Positions 44,636 to 55,905 are shown, counted from the first letter of the stretch. The stretch: 64,000 nt of DNA from Bactericera cockerelli (GCA_024516035.1 CM044961.1:8167537-8231536), one strand, 5' to 3'. The notes: generated by a model not told the origin, from the letters alone. Numbers and translations: made by a program.

Positions 44636-45425
44636 TCATCTTTTTCTTTTATTTTCCTGCAAATCTCTTCTTCATGAATAGCTGCTTCTTATTTGTCGTC
44701 TACTTATTCTTCATTATATTTTTCTTCTACATTATATATTTAATTTCTTCAACATTGGCTATTCCTTCTTCATTAAGTTCCAGCACCAGTATTCATTCTA
44801 CTCTTCCTCTATCTCATAACTGACCTTGTACTTTTTCCTTGCTTTTTCTTCTCCTCCCCCCAACTCCTCCTTTCATTCCTCATGCTTCTTCTTATCTTTT
44901 TTTATTCTCCTAATTCTTCTCCTTCCTGCATTCTTCTCCTCTTCTCCATTCTTCGTTATTCTTTCTCATCCCTATTCTTTTACACTTTGTCTTCCTTTTC
45001 TTTTTAATTCTCCTCCTTTTCACTCGTGTTTTCTTCTCCTAATAATCTTTTCTCTTCTCTATTCTACTAAATATCCTCTCCCTTTTCCTCTTCTTTCTCT
45101 TACCTCAATCTCTAATTTCCTCAACAGCTTTATTTATTTACCTTCTGACATTTTTTGTCGTTGCTATTTTTTTTTTTTTTTTTTTTTTCACTTCTTTTTT
45201 ACATTTTTTTTTTGCAATTATTTTCTACAAATTACTGTTTCCTTCTTATCTCTCTCTGCTACTCACTCTCTCTCTCTCTCACTCCTAGTATATTTCTTCT
45301 TCTTTTAAATAAGTTTTTCTTTCTTTTTCTTATCTTCATGCAATCTCTGTTAGTATATATATTTTTTTTTTTTTCATTGGATTCATTGCTTTATCTCCCT
45401 GTTTCTCTGTTTTCTCTAACTCATG
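44636..45425. repeat. polypyrimidine tract
   Basis: T/C-rich plus strand with long T-runs near 45170-45210 and 45362-45375. Phe/Leu/Ser frames are artefacts. Confidence 0.85.
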
Positions 45426-45530
45426 TTTCAAGAATTCGAATATCTTACTACAGTAGAATGGAATGAAAATGACAGGAGCATAGACATTAGATCTGTCCAT
45501 ATAATCTCTTCACCACTGGGAGATGGGATC

Positions 45531-47405
45531 TTTTTTTTTTTTATTTATTTTTTTTTTTTTTTAAAGAAGAGGGGGAAATCTTCAAAAAGACGAACACTAT
45601 GCTGCTACATGCAGCAGCCTAGTGAACAGTGTGGGACTTGTGCTGGCGACGGTGCACACTTAACCACTAAAACCTTCCTCTCCCTCTAAGACATCTGCAT
45701 TCGGAACCGTTGAAGAAACATTACTTCAAATGTAGATGCTTATGTGGGCTTCACGTTCTGGCCCGTCTATCGTCTTGTGCCTTGATTCTCAGGATTTTGC
45801 GGATGAATTCTTCTATGATATTCCATTGAACTTCGTTTCTCAGCATTTCTTCTACAGTATTTTCAGGAGTAATTTGTTTTCCTAATTTTCTGAAACAAGC
45901 CTCTCTCTCTTGGTTGAATCGGTCGCAGTTATATACTGTGTGCTCCGGGTTGTCTTCGGGCCAGTTGCAGTAAGCACATTTTGCACTCGGTACTTTTTTT
46001 ATTTTGAATTGAAATTTTCTAAAACGCCCGTGTCCGGTTAAAAATTGGCAGAGTTCGTACGAAATATTTCCGTGCTTTCTATTTATCCATTTATTCATTC
46101 CTGTTTTATTTATTAACCTTTTCGTCCATTTTCCTTTTATATTTTCTGCATCCCATTTACTTTCCCATCTCTCTATCATCTCATTTTTTAATTCTTCGAT
46201 CATTTTATCTCTTTCCTCTTTATTTTCTTCTTGCTTATAAATCTCGTAGAGCCGTCTTTTCTCTTCCACCATAAGTTCTATGGGGAGTGACCCTGATATA
46301 ATCTGGAGTGCTGGTGTTGCCGCCGTTCTATATGCTCTGCAGAGCCTCAACATAATTTTTCTTTGGACTCTCTCGAGAAGGTTAATGTATTTCTTCCATT
46401 TTACTACTTTCCCCCATGCAGGTGCTCCGTATAATAAGGTGGAGTAAACAACGGAGGCCAGGATTTTTCTCTTTGGGTTGTCCGGACCTTTTAGATTTGG
46501 CATTATTCTGCTGAGCATTCCGCAGATCCTTTCCGATTTTGACACGACGTATTTAACGTGTTCACCCATCCTTAGGTTCTCGTCTAGCATCACACCGAGG
46601 TACTTTACGCATTTTTTTGACTTAATGTCCATGTCATTTACTCGGATTGTGATCTCGCGGCACTTCTTTTTGCTCACTAGTAGAACTACTTCAGTTTTTT
46701 AGGGAGCGATTTCTAACTGAGCGTTCCTCATCCACTCTATGATCTTTCTCATGGCAGAATTTGTTTCTTGTTGTATCTCTTCTTGTGTTTTCCCCTTTGT
46801 TATGATGACAAGATCGTCTGCATATGCCAGAACTTTAGAGTTTGAAGGTAGCTCGATTCTAAGGACGGGGTCATAATAAATGTTCCACAGTGTCGGCCCG
46901 GTTACGGATCCTTGTGCGGCGCCGCAGGACAATTCAAGTTCGGTTTTTTCGTCTATTTGAAGTCTCCTATCTTCAAAATAGCTGCACAATATCTTGGTGA
47001 GGTAATTTGATATATTTTTTCGCTTTATTTCATGCATTATTCCTCTCCAGGGCATTGAATTGAACGCGTTTTTTATGTCAACCATGGTCATTGCACAAAG
47101 CATTTTCTCTTTTTTAGCATCCTCTGCCATTTTTAAAACCTCTTTTATAGCATGTAGGGTTGATCTTCCCGCCCGGAACCCGTATTGTTTATCGGATAAA
47201 TCGCCTTTTTCTTCCATTTCTTTCAAAAGTCTGTTTTTAATGAGATGTTCCATCACTTTTCCTAATATATTTAAGAGGCAAATTGGTCTATACGACATAT
47301 TTCCCTGATCATCCTTTTTCCCTTTTTCTAAGAGGACCAGTTTTGCCAACTTCCAGTTTTTAGGGAAAACACCCGAGACCAGGACCTGGTTAAACATGTC
47401 TAATC
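45531..47405 (-). mobile_element. R1-like non-LTR retrotransposon, 5'-truncated
   Basis: The poly(A) tail is the T-run at 45531-45562 on the plus strand. The 3' untranslated region covers 45563-45750. The remaining reading frame (RT to C-terminal zinc knuckle) runs up to about 47405, where it meets a 20-bp tandem array. ORF1, the endonuclease and the N-terminal part of RT are missing. Confidence 0.85.
45751..47405 (-). pseudogene. R1-clade reverse transcriptase, C-terminal two thirds, one nonsense codon
   Basis: The frame begins in mid-RT at LDMFNQVLVSG. Visible RT motifs are SYRPICLLNILGKVMEHLI, QYGFRAGRST, MVDIKNAFNSMPW (catalytic Asp), GAAQGSVTGPTLWN and VLAYADDLVII (YADD). The thumb and C-terminal region have YLGVMLDENL, RTAATPALQIISGSLPIEL (characteristic of R1-type elements) and a CCHC knuckle CAYC..PEDNPEHTVYNC. 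A TAA at 46699-46701 interrupts after NAQLEIAP; the frame continues in register on both sides, so only a point mutation separates the halves. Truncation plus the stop make it inactive. The open stretch beyond 47405 belongs to the tandem array. Confidence 0.85.
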
Positions 47406-47665
47406 CCCAGGATACTGTACCTTTCTTCAGGACACAGTACCTTTCCACAGGACACTGTACCTATCCCCAGGGCACTGGACCTTTCCTCAGGACACTGTAC
47501 CTATCCCCAGGATACTGTACCTTTCTTCAGGACACTGTACCTTTCCACAGGACACTGTACCTATCCCCAGGATACTGTAAATTTCCTCAGGACACTGTAC
47601 CTTTCCATAGGACACTGTACCTATCCCCAGGATACTGTACCTTTCCTCAGGACACGGAATTATTT
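47406..47665. repeat. 20-bp tandem repeat with 60-bp higher order
   Basis: caggacactgtacctttcca units alternate with ..ctatcccc and ..ctttcctc variants in a three-unit cycle, about 13 units. It abuts the truncation point of the R1-like element. Confidence 0.9.
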
Positions 47666-48486
47666 CACCATACCCGAGCAGGAAAAATTCTCTAGGCTCA
47701 CTTTCAGTACTGCAGGAATTAATTTATGAGCAATTTAAATTAATGCAAAACATACATTTATGAGGACAGGAAAAACCGCCAAGTAATACAAAGGCCGTAT
47801 TTGTTTTCTCTGTACGCTGTTTTCATTAAAAATATAAACAGGTAATCAGTCACGGCCGGAGAGGAAATATTTGGGGGATGCTGCCACCTAATGGGATGTA
47901 TAAAATCGCGGTCATGGTACCTCAATTTTACCATGCAAATTATGATTATTATGAATTAAAATTTTAAGAATTGGCTAATGATTTCATTGTTTTTTAACTA
48001 AATTTTCAAGAATGAAAACCCTATCTCCAAATTCTTTTTCATCTAGGAGAGCTGCAGCTCCGGCCGCGACTTGTAATAAAGATTCAAGCCATTCCAGTTG
48101 CAATACACACGGACATGGAAACCACAACTATTATTCTGGAAATAATGTTCTTTTGCATTTCTCTACGCAAACTAAATAATTAAAAATCACTTTATTACAA
48201 GAGCTTTTAACATAAAGCAAGAGATATTGCCTTGTTGTCATTTTTATACCTAGTACCTAGTAGCAGTTTACAAAAGAACATCCGAGCAATAAAGTGATAA
48301 TCATTTTTATAGGCAACAACTACTATAGGTAACTACACTTCGTCTCATGGCAGTCTACAATAATGTAAAAAAAAAGTTTGATGTTGAATAAATAGTTAGC
48401 ACCTACCTAACCGTGAAATTTGCTTTAATTTTTCAATTTGAAACAGTTTATCATAAACTTCCTAGTAGGTTAGGTTAGGCCTAGCT
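47666..48486. other. no gene seen
   Basis: Unique-looking AT-rich sequence. Its right edge, 48466-48479, carries a short taggttaggttagg. Confidence 0.4.
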
Positions 48487-50378
48487 TATTGTCTAGTTCT
48501 AGTCTTTTCTCTAGCTCTAGTCTTTTGTCTAGTTCTAGTCTTTTCTCTAGCTCTAGTCTTTTGTCTAGTGCTAGTCTTTTGTCTAGCTCTAGTCTTTTCT
48601 CTAGCTCTAGTCTTTTGTCTAGTTCTAGTCTTTTCTCTAGCTCTAGTCTTTTCTCTAGCTCTAGTCTTTTGTCTAGTTCTAGTCTTTTGTCTAGTTCTAG
48701 TCTTTTCTCTAGCTCTAGTCTTTTGTCTAGTTCTAGTCTTTTGTCTAGTTCTAGTCTTTTCTCTAGCTCTAGTCTTTTGTCTAGTTCTAGTCTTTTCTCT
48801 AGCTCTAGTCTTTTGTCTAGTTCTAGTCTTTTGTCTAGCTCTAGTCTTTTGTCTAGTTCTAGTCTTTTCTCTAGCTCTAGTCTTTTGTCTAGTGCTAGTC
48901 TTTTGTCTAGCTCTAGTCTTTTCTCTAGCTCTAGTCTTTTGTCTAGTTCTAGTCTTTTGTCTAGCTCTAGTCTTTTGTCTAGTTCTAGTCTTTTGTCTAG
49001 CTCTAGTCTTTTGTCTAGTGCTAGTCTTTTGTCTAGCTCTAGTCTTTTCTCTAGCTCTAGTCTTTTGTCTAGTTCTAGTCTTTTGTCTAGCTCTAGTCTT
49101 TTGTCTAGTTCTAGTCTTTTCTCTAGCTCTAGTCTTTTGTCTAGTGCTAGTCTTTTGTCTAGCTCTAGTCTTTTCTCTAGCTCTAGTCTTTTGTCTAGTT
49201 CTAGTCTTTTGTCTAGCTCTAGTCTTTTGTCTAGTTCTAGTCTTTTGTCTAGCTCTAGTCTTTTGTCTAGCTCTAGTCTTTTGTCTAGCTCTAGTCTTTT
49301 GTCTAGTGCTAGTCTTTTGTCTAGCTCTAGTCTTTTCTCTAGCTCTAGTCTTTTGTCTAGTTCTAGTCTTTTGTCTAGCTCTAGTCTTTTGTCTAGTTCT
49401 AGTCTTTTGTCTAGTTCTAGTCTTTTCTCTAGCTCTAGTTTTTTGTCTAGTTCTAGTATTTTCTCTAGCTCTAGTCTTTTGTCTAGTTCTAGTCTTTTCT
49501 CTAGCTCTAGTCTTTTGTCTAGTTCTAGTCTTTTCTCTAGCTCTAGTCTTTTGTCTAGTTCTAGTCTTTTCTCTAGCTCTAGTCTTTTGTCTAGTTCTAG
49601 TCTTTTGTCTAGCTCTAGTCTTTTGTCTAGTTCTAGTCTTTTGTCTAGTTCTAGTCTTTTCTCTAGCTCTAGTTTTTTGTCTAGTTCTAGTCTTTTCTCT
49701 AGCTCTAGTCTTTTGTCTAGTTCTAGTCTTTTGTCTAGCTCTAGTCTTTTGTCTAGTTCTAGTCTTTTGTCTAGCTCTAGTCTTTTGTCTAGTTCTAGTC
49801 TTTTGTCTAGCTCTAGTCTTTTGTCTAGTGCTAGTCTTTTGTCTAGCTCTAGTCTTTTCTCTAGCTCTAGTCTTTTGTCTAGTTCTAGTCTTTTGTCTAG
49901 CTCTAGTCTTTTGTCTAGTTCTAGTCTTTTGTCTAGCTCTAGTCTTTTGTCTAGCTCTAGTCTTTTGTCTGGCTCTAGTCTTTTGTCTACTTCTAGTCTT
50001 TTTTCTAGCTCTAGTCTTTTGTCTAGCTCTATTCTTTTGTCTAGTTCTAGTCTTTTCTCTAGCTCTAGTCTTTTGTCTAGTTCTAGTCTTTTGTCTAGCT
50101 CTAGTCTTTTGTCTAGCTCTAGTCTTTTGTCTGGCTCTAGTCTTTTGTCTACTTCTAGTCTTTTTTCTAGCTCTAGTCTTTTGTCTAGCTCTATTCTTTT
50201 GTCTACTTCTAGTCTTTTTTCTAGCTCTAGTCTTTTGTCTAGCTCTATTCTTTTGTCTAGTTCTATTTTTTTGTCTAGCTATAGTCTTTTGTCTAGCTCT
50301 AGTCTTTTGTCTAGTTCTAGATTTTTGTCTAGCTCTATTCTTTTGTCTAGCTCTAGTCTTTTGTCTAGCTTACTAGCA
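48487..50378. repeat. 18-bp CTAG-rich satellite array, about 105 units
   Basis: The unit is gtctagttctagtctttt, with variants at fixed places (g/c at base 1, t/c/g at base 8, later g-to-a/t changes). Two ctag palindromes occur per unit. Because 18 is a multiple of three, two frames stay open for over 600 codons; these are not proteins. A 'gtgctag' variant recurs at spacings of 126 bp (7 units) and other multiples of 18, showing higher-order duplication. Variants cluster toward the right end (gtctggctc, gtctacttc), where the array decays. Confidence 0.97.
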
Positions 50379-50669
50379 ATCTAAATTTTGATCTTAACCG
50401 AACAGTAAAAGAAAACAGTTTGACCACATGAATAATATTGCTGAGAAAGCTATGATAGAAAAATTCTTTTCATAAAACAAACAGAATCACCTGTCTGTTT
50501 ATCCCCAAAGCATTTTTCAAAAGCTTTTGCTGCTAACAATTTCATTTTTCTTTTTTAACCCAGTTGACGTCATGTTTTCGGGTTCTGTCATTTTGTCACA
50601 TAATAGTCTTACATTTATCATGGCGAGCTTGGAAAATGGACATCACAACCTGGATTTGACCCTTCCGTC

Positions 50670-50756
50670 CTATTATGTGCTCTCTCTCTATTTCTCTCTT
50701 CTTCTCTCTCTCTCTTTCTCTCTTCTTCTCTCTCTCTTTTTTTTCTCTCTTCTTCT
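50670..50756. repeat. (CT)n microsatellite
   Basis: ctctctctatttctctcttc-type repeats. Confidence 0.85.
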
Positions 50757-51440
50757 CGTGGTGATCAGTCGATTGTTAAGACGCTCCTCTATTTTATAAA
50801 ATTTTAAAGTTAAAAGTGAAAGTAGAACATTCTAGTGTATTTTTTTAGACCTACACAAGTGTCATCTTTGATAGTTCACTGCGAATTGCACGCGAAATTC
50901 GTAAGTTAAACTTATATGAACATTTAAAAATTTATTATTGAAAATTTCTAACCAGAAACAGCCATTGTTGAAATTTAAATTTTTAAAAACAGCTGTGTTT
51001 AGAAACTGATAATCAGTAGAGAATCAGAGATAATTACCTTTAGATAAGGAATTACTGATTACAGTTCATTAACAGCTGATAAGACCACACTACCATTTCG
51101 AACACTTCTGAACTCAAGACCTAGAGAGCAGCACTTTTTGGTGGATTGGTTCAACCGTTTTCCAATTTCTTTGAAACCGGTAGCTACCGCTGGAACTTCA
51201 AACTTTCCAGTGTACCCAACTTTTCAATAAGTTCTCAGTACCGCCGCTAGATCACTGTACATAGAAAAGATAAACGAGAACTGATAACAACTGGAGGTCA
51301 TCACCTATCAGAGTGACGTCATCACCGCAGACGTTTGGAACCGAACTGTGAGGTAGCCCCACTACCTACCTACCTAGCTTCATACCTCTCTGCCTAGCAT
51401 CATACCTGCTACCTAGCTTCATACCTACTACTGTGTTACG

Positions 51441-52388
51441 ATGTCCGGCAGCTGTATTACTTGCACCGAGGATCTTCCTGGTGACGGGGATTATTTACTA
51501 TGCAGCTACTGTAAAGGAGGTCTGCACTGGATATGCGGAGGTTTGAAGGAGTCGTCTTGGCGTTCTATGTCAAATCCAACTAAGGCGAACTGGAAATGTC
51601 CAGTGTGCAGGGCCCCTAAGAGGCAGGGAAACCTACTAACCCAAGAGAGTGGTGACGAGCAGTTGACAATGGCGAACATTCGGAAAACTCTGGACAAGAT
51701 GTTCGGGGAGTTAAGAGGAAGTATGGAGACCAGGTTCACGGAGATAGAGAACAGCTTGGAGTTCAATGGTAAAATGTTAGAAGACCTACAAAAGTCGTTT
51801 AAGGAGACACAGCAGAAGATTATCGTCATGGAGAAAACCCAGGATAAACTCGAGAAACAGAATCAGGAGTTGCAAAAAAAAATAAAAAACCTGGAATGTT
51901 TTGTTCAAGATACCGTGCAAGAAGGAAACAAATGCAAAATAGAAATATCCGGTATTCCACAGTATATTGATTACAAGTCATTCACTGCCCAAGTTTTTGA
52001 GAAAATAAAAGTGAATAATTTTGTGAAACAAGATGAGTACACTATTGAGAAAACAACTATTAAAAAAAAGGATAACGAACCTCAAGTGAAATCTCTTGTG
52101 TTAACACTAAAAAATGAGGAAACCAGAGACAAAGTTTTGGAAACAATCAGAATCAACAAGCCGACCCTCAAATCAGAAGAGTTCAGCTCGCAGCATCCCT
52201 CGACAGTCATTTACATCAATGAGTATCTTTCGCCATACATGAAAAAACTTCTCTATGAAGTGAAAGCTTTAAAAAAGGACAAGAACTTTTCATATGTCTG
52301 GGTGAGAAACGGTAAGATCTTTGTTAAGGTAACAGAGGGGGCAAACCCCATACGGCTGAGGTCCTTGGACGATCTGTCCAAACTATAA
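51441..52388 (+). CDS. ORF1 protein: PHD finger, coiled coil, FP-like domain
   Basis: 315 residues. A complete C4HC3 PHD finger: C5, C8, C21, C24, H29, C32, C53, C56. A long coiled coil covers roughly residues 75-150 (FGELRGSMETRF, QDKLEKQNQELQKKIKNLE). The C-terminal part, about 160-315, contains KIEISGIPQ and ends in FSYVWVRNGKIFVKV then IRLRSLDDLSKL. This resembles the domain shared by baculovirus FP25K-type proteins and insect retrotransposon ORF1s. Expected role is RNA binding and RNP assembly, with trimerisation through the coiled coil. The ATG at 51441 sits just before the PHD finger. The gene is intact and is followed 103 bp later by ORF2. Roles are inferred from family knowledge. Confidence 0.88.
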   Translation: MSGSCITCTEDLPGDGDYLLCSYCKGGLHWICGGLKESSWRSMSNPTKANWKCPVCRAPKRQGNLLTQESGDEQLTMANIRKTLDKMFGELRGSMETRFTEIENSLEFNGKMLEDLQKSFKETQQKIIVMEKTQDKLEKQNQELQKKIKNLECFVQDTVQEGNKCKIEISGIPQYIDYKSFTAQVFEKIKVNNFVKQDEYTIEKTTIKKKDNEPQVKSLVLTLKNEETRDKVLETIRINKPTLKSEEFSSQHPSTVIYINEYLSPYMKKLLYEVKALKKDKNFSYVWVRNGKIFVKVTEGANPIRLRSLDDLSKL

Positions 52389-52491
52389 ATAAAATACTTA
52401 CTATGAATATACTTGTGTAAACTATTTAAATAAATCATGTCGAATAATCCTTATTTATATAAATAAAATAAAAAATATAAAATTTAAATCA

Positions 52492-55383
52492 ATGGAATAT
52501 GATTATTTAGAAGATTGGAAAAACAACTTAAAGAAAAATAATCATTTAACATGCATACATGTAAATATACGAAGCATTAGAAAAAATTGGGACTTATTTT
52601 TATTTGAATTAAAAAATATTTTCCATAAGATTGACTTAATCGTCCTTACAGAGGTAAATGTCCAAGAGGACGAAGCTTCACTTTATAAAATAAGAAATTA
52701 TAATCAGTTGGTCAAAACTCGAATAAATAGAAGAGGCGGAGGAATAATTATTTATTATAGAGATAATTATAGTGTTGATCTCATTGACTATAATTTCGAA
52801 GATTCAGAAAGTCTAAACTTCAAGTTATTAGACAAGAAACTGAAAACCGAATACACAATTTTGGCAGTTTATCGTCCTCCTAATGGAATCATCGCCTCCT
52901 TTCTCCAGGACTTTCAATGGTGGATCAATAATGCGACCAGAAGAACAGATAACATTGTATTAATAGGCGACATAAATATATGTACGTTGAAAAAAAATAA
53001 TATCAGTACTCATTATTTGAACACCCTGTATAGCAATGAGTTTTTACCTACAATAAGAACCATTACACGAGAAGAAATGTTGGCAGGTAAAATAACAGCT
53101 TCGTGTATTGATCATATTAATTTGAAACTTAAAAATAAAAATAAAATTTTCTCGTCAGTCATTAAAACAAAGCTATCTGACCATTACTTTGTCGCATTAC
53201 AAATATATCAGCAAGAAACAATAAGGGCTCAAAATCAAGGTGTCAACAAAAAATACGTCAATATTTTAATAACTTCAAAAATAGACAGGGGAATTTCTCA
53301 GTTCAACTGGGAGGAACTCCAAAATATAAAAGATGAAAAAGATCTTTATAATACTATAACGGGAAAGTTCCAGGAAATATACGAAAAATGTACCATAAAA
53401 AAAGAAAAAAGTTACAAAGACCAGCTCACCCCTTGGGTAAATGAAGAAACAAAAAAAATAATTAGAGAAAAAAATGATGTGTTAAAAAAATGGAGAAACA
53501 ATAAAAATAATGTGATTCTTTATGAAGAATATAAAATAAAAAGAAACCTAGCTACTAATGCTTTGAAAAAGCAAAAACGAATATACACTTTTAAACAGTT
53601 GAAAGATGCTAAAGGTGATATAAAAAAAATCTGGAATATACTGAACTTTTTACTGGACAGAAATTTTCGAGAAGACACGAAAACTCTTTTGTGCAAAAAT
53701 TTCGGAACGACAGAAATCGATAAGCTGGCTAATTCTTTCAACTGTAATTTTAAACAGCAAATAAAGGACCTGAAACAATTAAATAATGGACCAAAATTTC
53801 AGCTTAATATGAAGCCCTATGTACAACAAAAATCCCTCAGTACATTGTATATTAAACCCCCACGAAAAGAGGATGTCTATAAAATAATTAAAAATTTAAG
53901 AAATACAGGTCCTGGTTTAGATAAAGTAAGGCCTAGGGACGTTAAAATAAACGCGATTACTCTTACTCCTATAATTACGACACTGCTGGGCCAGATTTTA
54001 GTCAATAAAAATATTCCTAAGTCGCTAAAAATTTCGTGTATTACACCGCTATATAAGAAAGGTGAGGTCCATAATTTTGGCAATTATCGTCCAGTGGGTT
54101 CCATGTGTTTCATCGAAAAAATTCTCGAAAAATATATAGAAGAGCGCACAAAGAAATATTTAGATGAAAATAAAATTATTGCCAGCTTTCAGTATGGATT
54201 TCAGCCGAAAAAAAGCACCCTGACCCTGCTCGAGGACTTTGCGGAAATCATAAACTCGGCCCTGGATCGGCGAATGTTTGTGGTCATACTCTGGCTGGAC
54301 CTGACACGGGCCTTCGAAACGCTAGACCACTCCACCATACTCAAGAAATTTAAAGAAATAGGGTTGGAAAATAAAATATTCGCAAATTATTTCACAGATA
54401 GAACGCAAGTCACCAAGATCGGAGAATTCACAAGCGATAAAATAAATATCGAGGACGGTCTGGTAACCGGAGCAATAAACAGTCCTGGGTGGTACAACAT
54501 CTACACCTACGACATCCAGTACTTAGATCTGAAGAGTGAGATGAAAATGTTTGCCGACGATTCCTGCATTGTTTCGGTGCACAAAAATTTAGAAGTAGCC
54601 GTTAAGACAGCTCAAAATGACTTCATTAGCCTGCAGAAGTATTTCTACAACAACGAGATTTATATCAACCAAACAAAAACAGAAGCTATGGTCATGGGGG
54701 TATCTAAGGGAATGTCAGAAATCCAACATCACAAAATAAAATGTCATGATCGACCTTGTTTATATGCAGAACAGTACAAAAGTTATTGCCAATGTCCTTT
54801 TATTGAATACTCAGAATCATGTAAATATTTAGGGATTAACATAGATAGTTGTTTTAAAATGAAAACACATGTTAATACTTTAACTAAAAAACTGAGAATT
54901 TTGAATTATAGGTTACGTAAGGGTAATGCTAGTGTTTTACCGTTACATGCTAAAAAGCTGATTTATTTTTCACTCGTAGAATGTTTATTGAGATACGGGG
55001 CAACAATTTATTCCTACTCTCCGGCCTATGTTATAGATCCTTTGATTAGCATACAGAAGAAAATCCTTAACTATCTATTTTGGAAGGAACAAGAACTTGA
55101 GGTTCGGTCAAAATTCTTACACCCGTACCAACTTTCAAAGCTAATATTAGTACTTAATTATTTCCAAAAAGAAGAATATAAAAAGACAAAGATAACAAAA
55201 TACGACTTGAGAAGGCCAAATCTTGTAACTACAGTAGGGCACACAAAATATGGAGATAGAGTGCGTTCATCATTATTACCCAAGCTTTTCACTGATTATT
55301 GTAGAACTTTCCTAGAAGAAACCAATATGTCAATTGTTAAAAGAAAAATGTTAGCAATTTTACAAGAAGAACAGATAGAATAA
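52492..55383 (+). CDS. ORF2 protein: APE endonuclease and reverse transcriptase
   Basis: 963 residues. Endonuclease motifs in order: HVNIRS (Asn25), LTEVN (Glu54), YRPPNG (127-132), LIGDIN (Asp160, Asn162), SCIDHI (Asp207, His208) and LSDHY (229-232). The RT follows from about residue 490: NYRPVGSMCFIEKILEKYI, YGFQPKKSTLTLLEDF, WLDLTRAFETLDH (Asp603) and MFADDSC (FADD 687-690). The usual 'PQGS' motif is replaced by DGLVTGAINSPGWYNIY, keeping G and SP but lacking Gln. A Cys/His cluster follows the palm (CHDRP..CQC). Its function is target nicking and target-primed reverse transcription. No stop or frameshift interrupts it, so it could be active unless the altered motif is harmful. The start is the first ATG in frame after ORF1. 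Confidence 0.9.
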   Translation: MEYDYLEDWKNNLKKNNHLTCIHVNIRSIRKNWDLFLFELKNIFHKIDLIVLTEVNVQEDEASLYKIRNYNQLVKTRINRRGGGIIIYYRDNYSVDLIDYNFEDSESLNFKLLDKKLKTEYTILAVYRPPNGIIASFLQDFQWWINNATRRTDNIVLIGDINICTLKKNNISTHYLNTLYSNEFLPTIRTITREEMLAGKITASCIDHINLKLKNKNKIFSSVIKTKLSDHYFVALQIYQQETIRAQNQGVNKKYVNILITSKIDRGISQFNWEELQNIKDEKDLYNTITGKFQEIYEKCTIKKEKSYKDQLTPWVNEETKKIIREKNDVLKKWRNNKNNVILYEEYKIKRNLATNALKKQKRIYTFKQLKDAKGDIKKIWNILNFLLDRNFREDTKTLLCKNFGTTEIDKLANSFNCNFKQQIKDLKQLNNGPKFQLNMKPYVQQKSLSTLYIKPPRKEDVYKIIKNLRNTGPGLDKVRPRDVKINAITLTPIITTLLGQILVNKNIPKSLKISCITPLYKKGEVHNFGNYRPVGSMCFIEKILEKYIEERTKKYLDENKIIASFQYGFQPKKSTLTLLEDFAEIINSALDRRMFVVILWLDLTRAFETLDHSTILKKFKEIGLENKIFANYFTDRTQVTKIGEFTSDKINIEDGLVTGAINSPGWYNIYTYDIQYLDLKSEMKMFADDSCIVSVHKNLEVAVKTAQNDFISLQKYFYNNEIYINQTKTEAMVMGVSKGMSEIQHHKIKCHDRPCLYAEQYKSYCQCPFIEYSESCKYLGINIDSCFKMKTHVNTLTKKLRILNYRLRKGNASVLPLHAKKLIYFSLVECLLRYGATIYSYSPAYVIDPLISIQKKILNYLFWKEQELEVRSKFLHPYQLSKLILVLNYFQKEEYKKTKITKYDLRRPNLVTTVGHTKYGDRVRSSLLPKLFTDYCRTFLEETNMSIVKRKMLAILQEEQIE

Positions 55384-55659
55384 TTAATTTATTTACCTTT
55401 TATTTATTTGTTTATTTTTCATACCTTTTATTTATTTATGCATAATTTTTTCACTTTAACGTGTTCAATTGTTTATATTACCAATTTTCATTATATTTTA
55501 TTTTTATTTTTCACCATTTTTATTACTTACCTATTTTATAAATTTTACATAACCATACATTATCGCTTGTTATTTTTACTAATATTATTGATTTAAAGAG
55601 TTTATTTATTTAATAACAAATACTTATGAGATAATGAAATGAGAGCAAGAGGAAGAAAC

Positions 55660-55695
55660 AATCTCCTCAGAAGTTATCCTTTAGCTTAGGAGATT
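55660..55695 (+). other. 3' UTR stem-loop of the non-LTR element
   Basis: aatctcct (55660-55667) pairs fully with aggagatt (55688-55695) around a 20-base loop ending ttagctt. A related element's tail at 55976-56012 keeps the stem with different bases. Such hairpins are recognised by the RT in L2/CR1/RTE-type elements. Confidence 0.65.
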
Positions 55696-55755
55696 ATATA
55701 TGTTATTATTAATTTGTACAAAATAAAGTAACCAATATTCAATTCAATTCAATTC

Positions 55756-55905
55756 TCTCTCTCTTTCTCTCTTCTTCTCTCTCTTCCTCTCTTCTCTCTC
55801 TCTTCTTCTCTCTCTTTCTCTCTTCTCTCTTCTCTCTCTTCTTCTCTCTTCTCTTTTCTCTCTCTCTCTCTGTCCTCTCCCTATCTCTATATCCCTCCCT
55901 TTGGT
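55756..55905. repeat. (CT)n tract
   Basis: ctctctctttctctcttctt-type repeat directly after the retrotransposon tail. Confidence 0.9.

Larger units (their letters stand above)
50760..55755 (+). mobile_element. full-length-looking non-LTR retrotransposon with two intact ORFs
   Basis: ORF1 (51441-52388) and ORF2 (52492-55383) are uninterrupted and separated by 103 bp. The 3' untranslated region has a stem-loop (55660-55695) and ends in attcaattcaattcaattc rather than poly(A), as in CR1/L2/RTE-type elements. The 5' boundary is unknown; 51361-51431 has repeated cctacctagcttcatac-type motifs and may be 5' UTR. Placement in the CR1/jockey superfamily is by motif only. Confidence 0.8.

Noticed and set aside
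47448..47665. N-terminal part of the R1-like protein
   Set aside because: The open frame past about 47405 is the 20-bp tandem array, not RT sequence.
48460..48480. Telomeric TTAGG repeat
   Set aside because: Under three units; too short to mean anything.
48489..50384. 631- and 602-codon open frames rich in Ser/Leu/Val
   Set aside because: They are the 18-bp satellite read in two frames; a period divisible by three keeps frames open.
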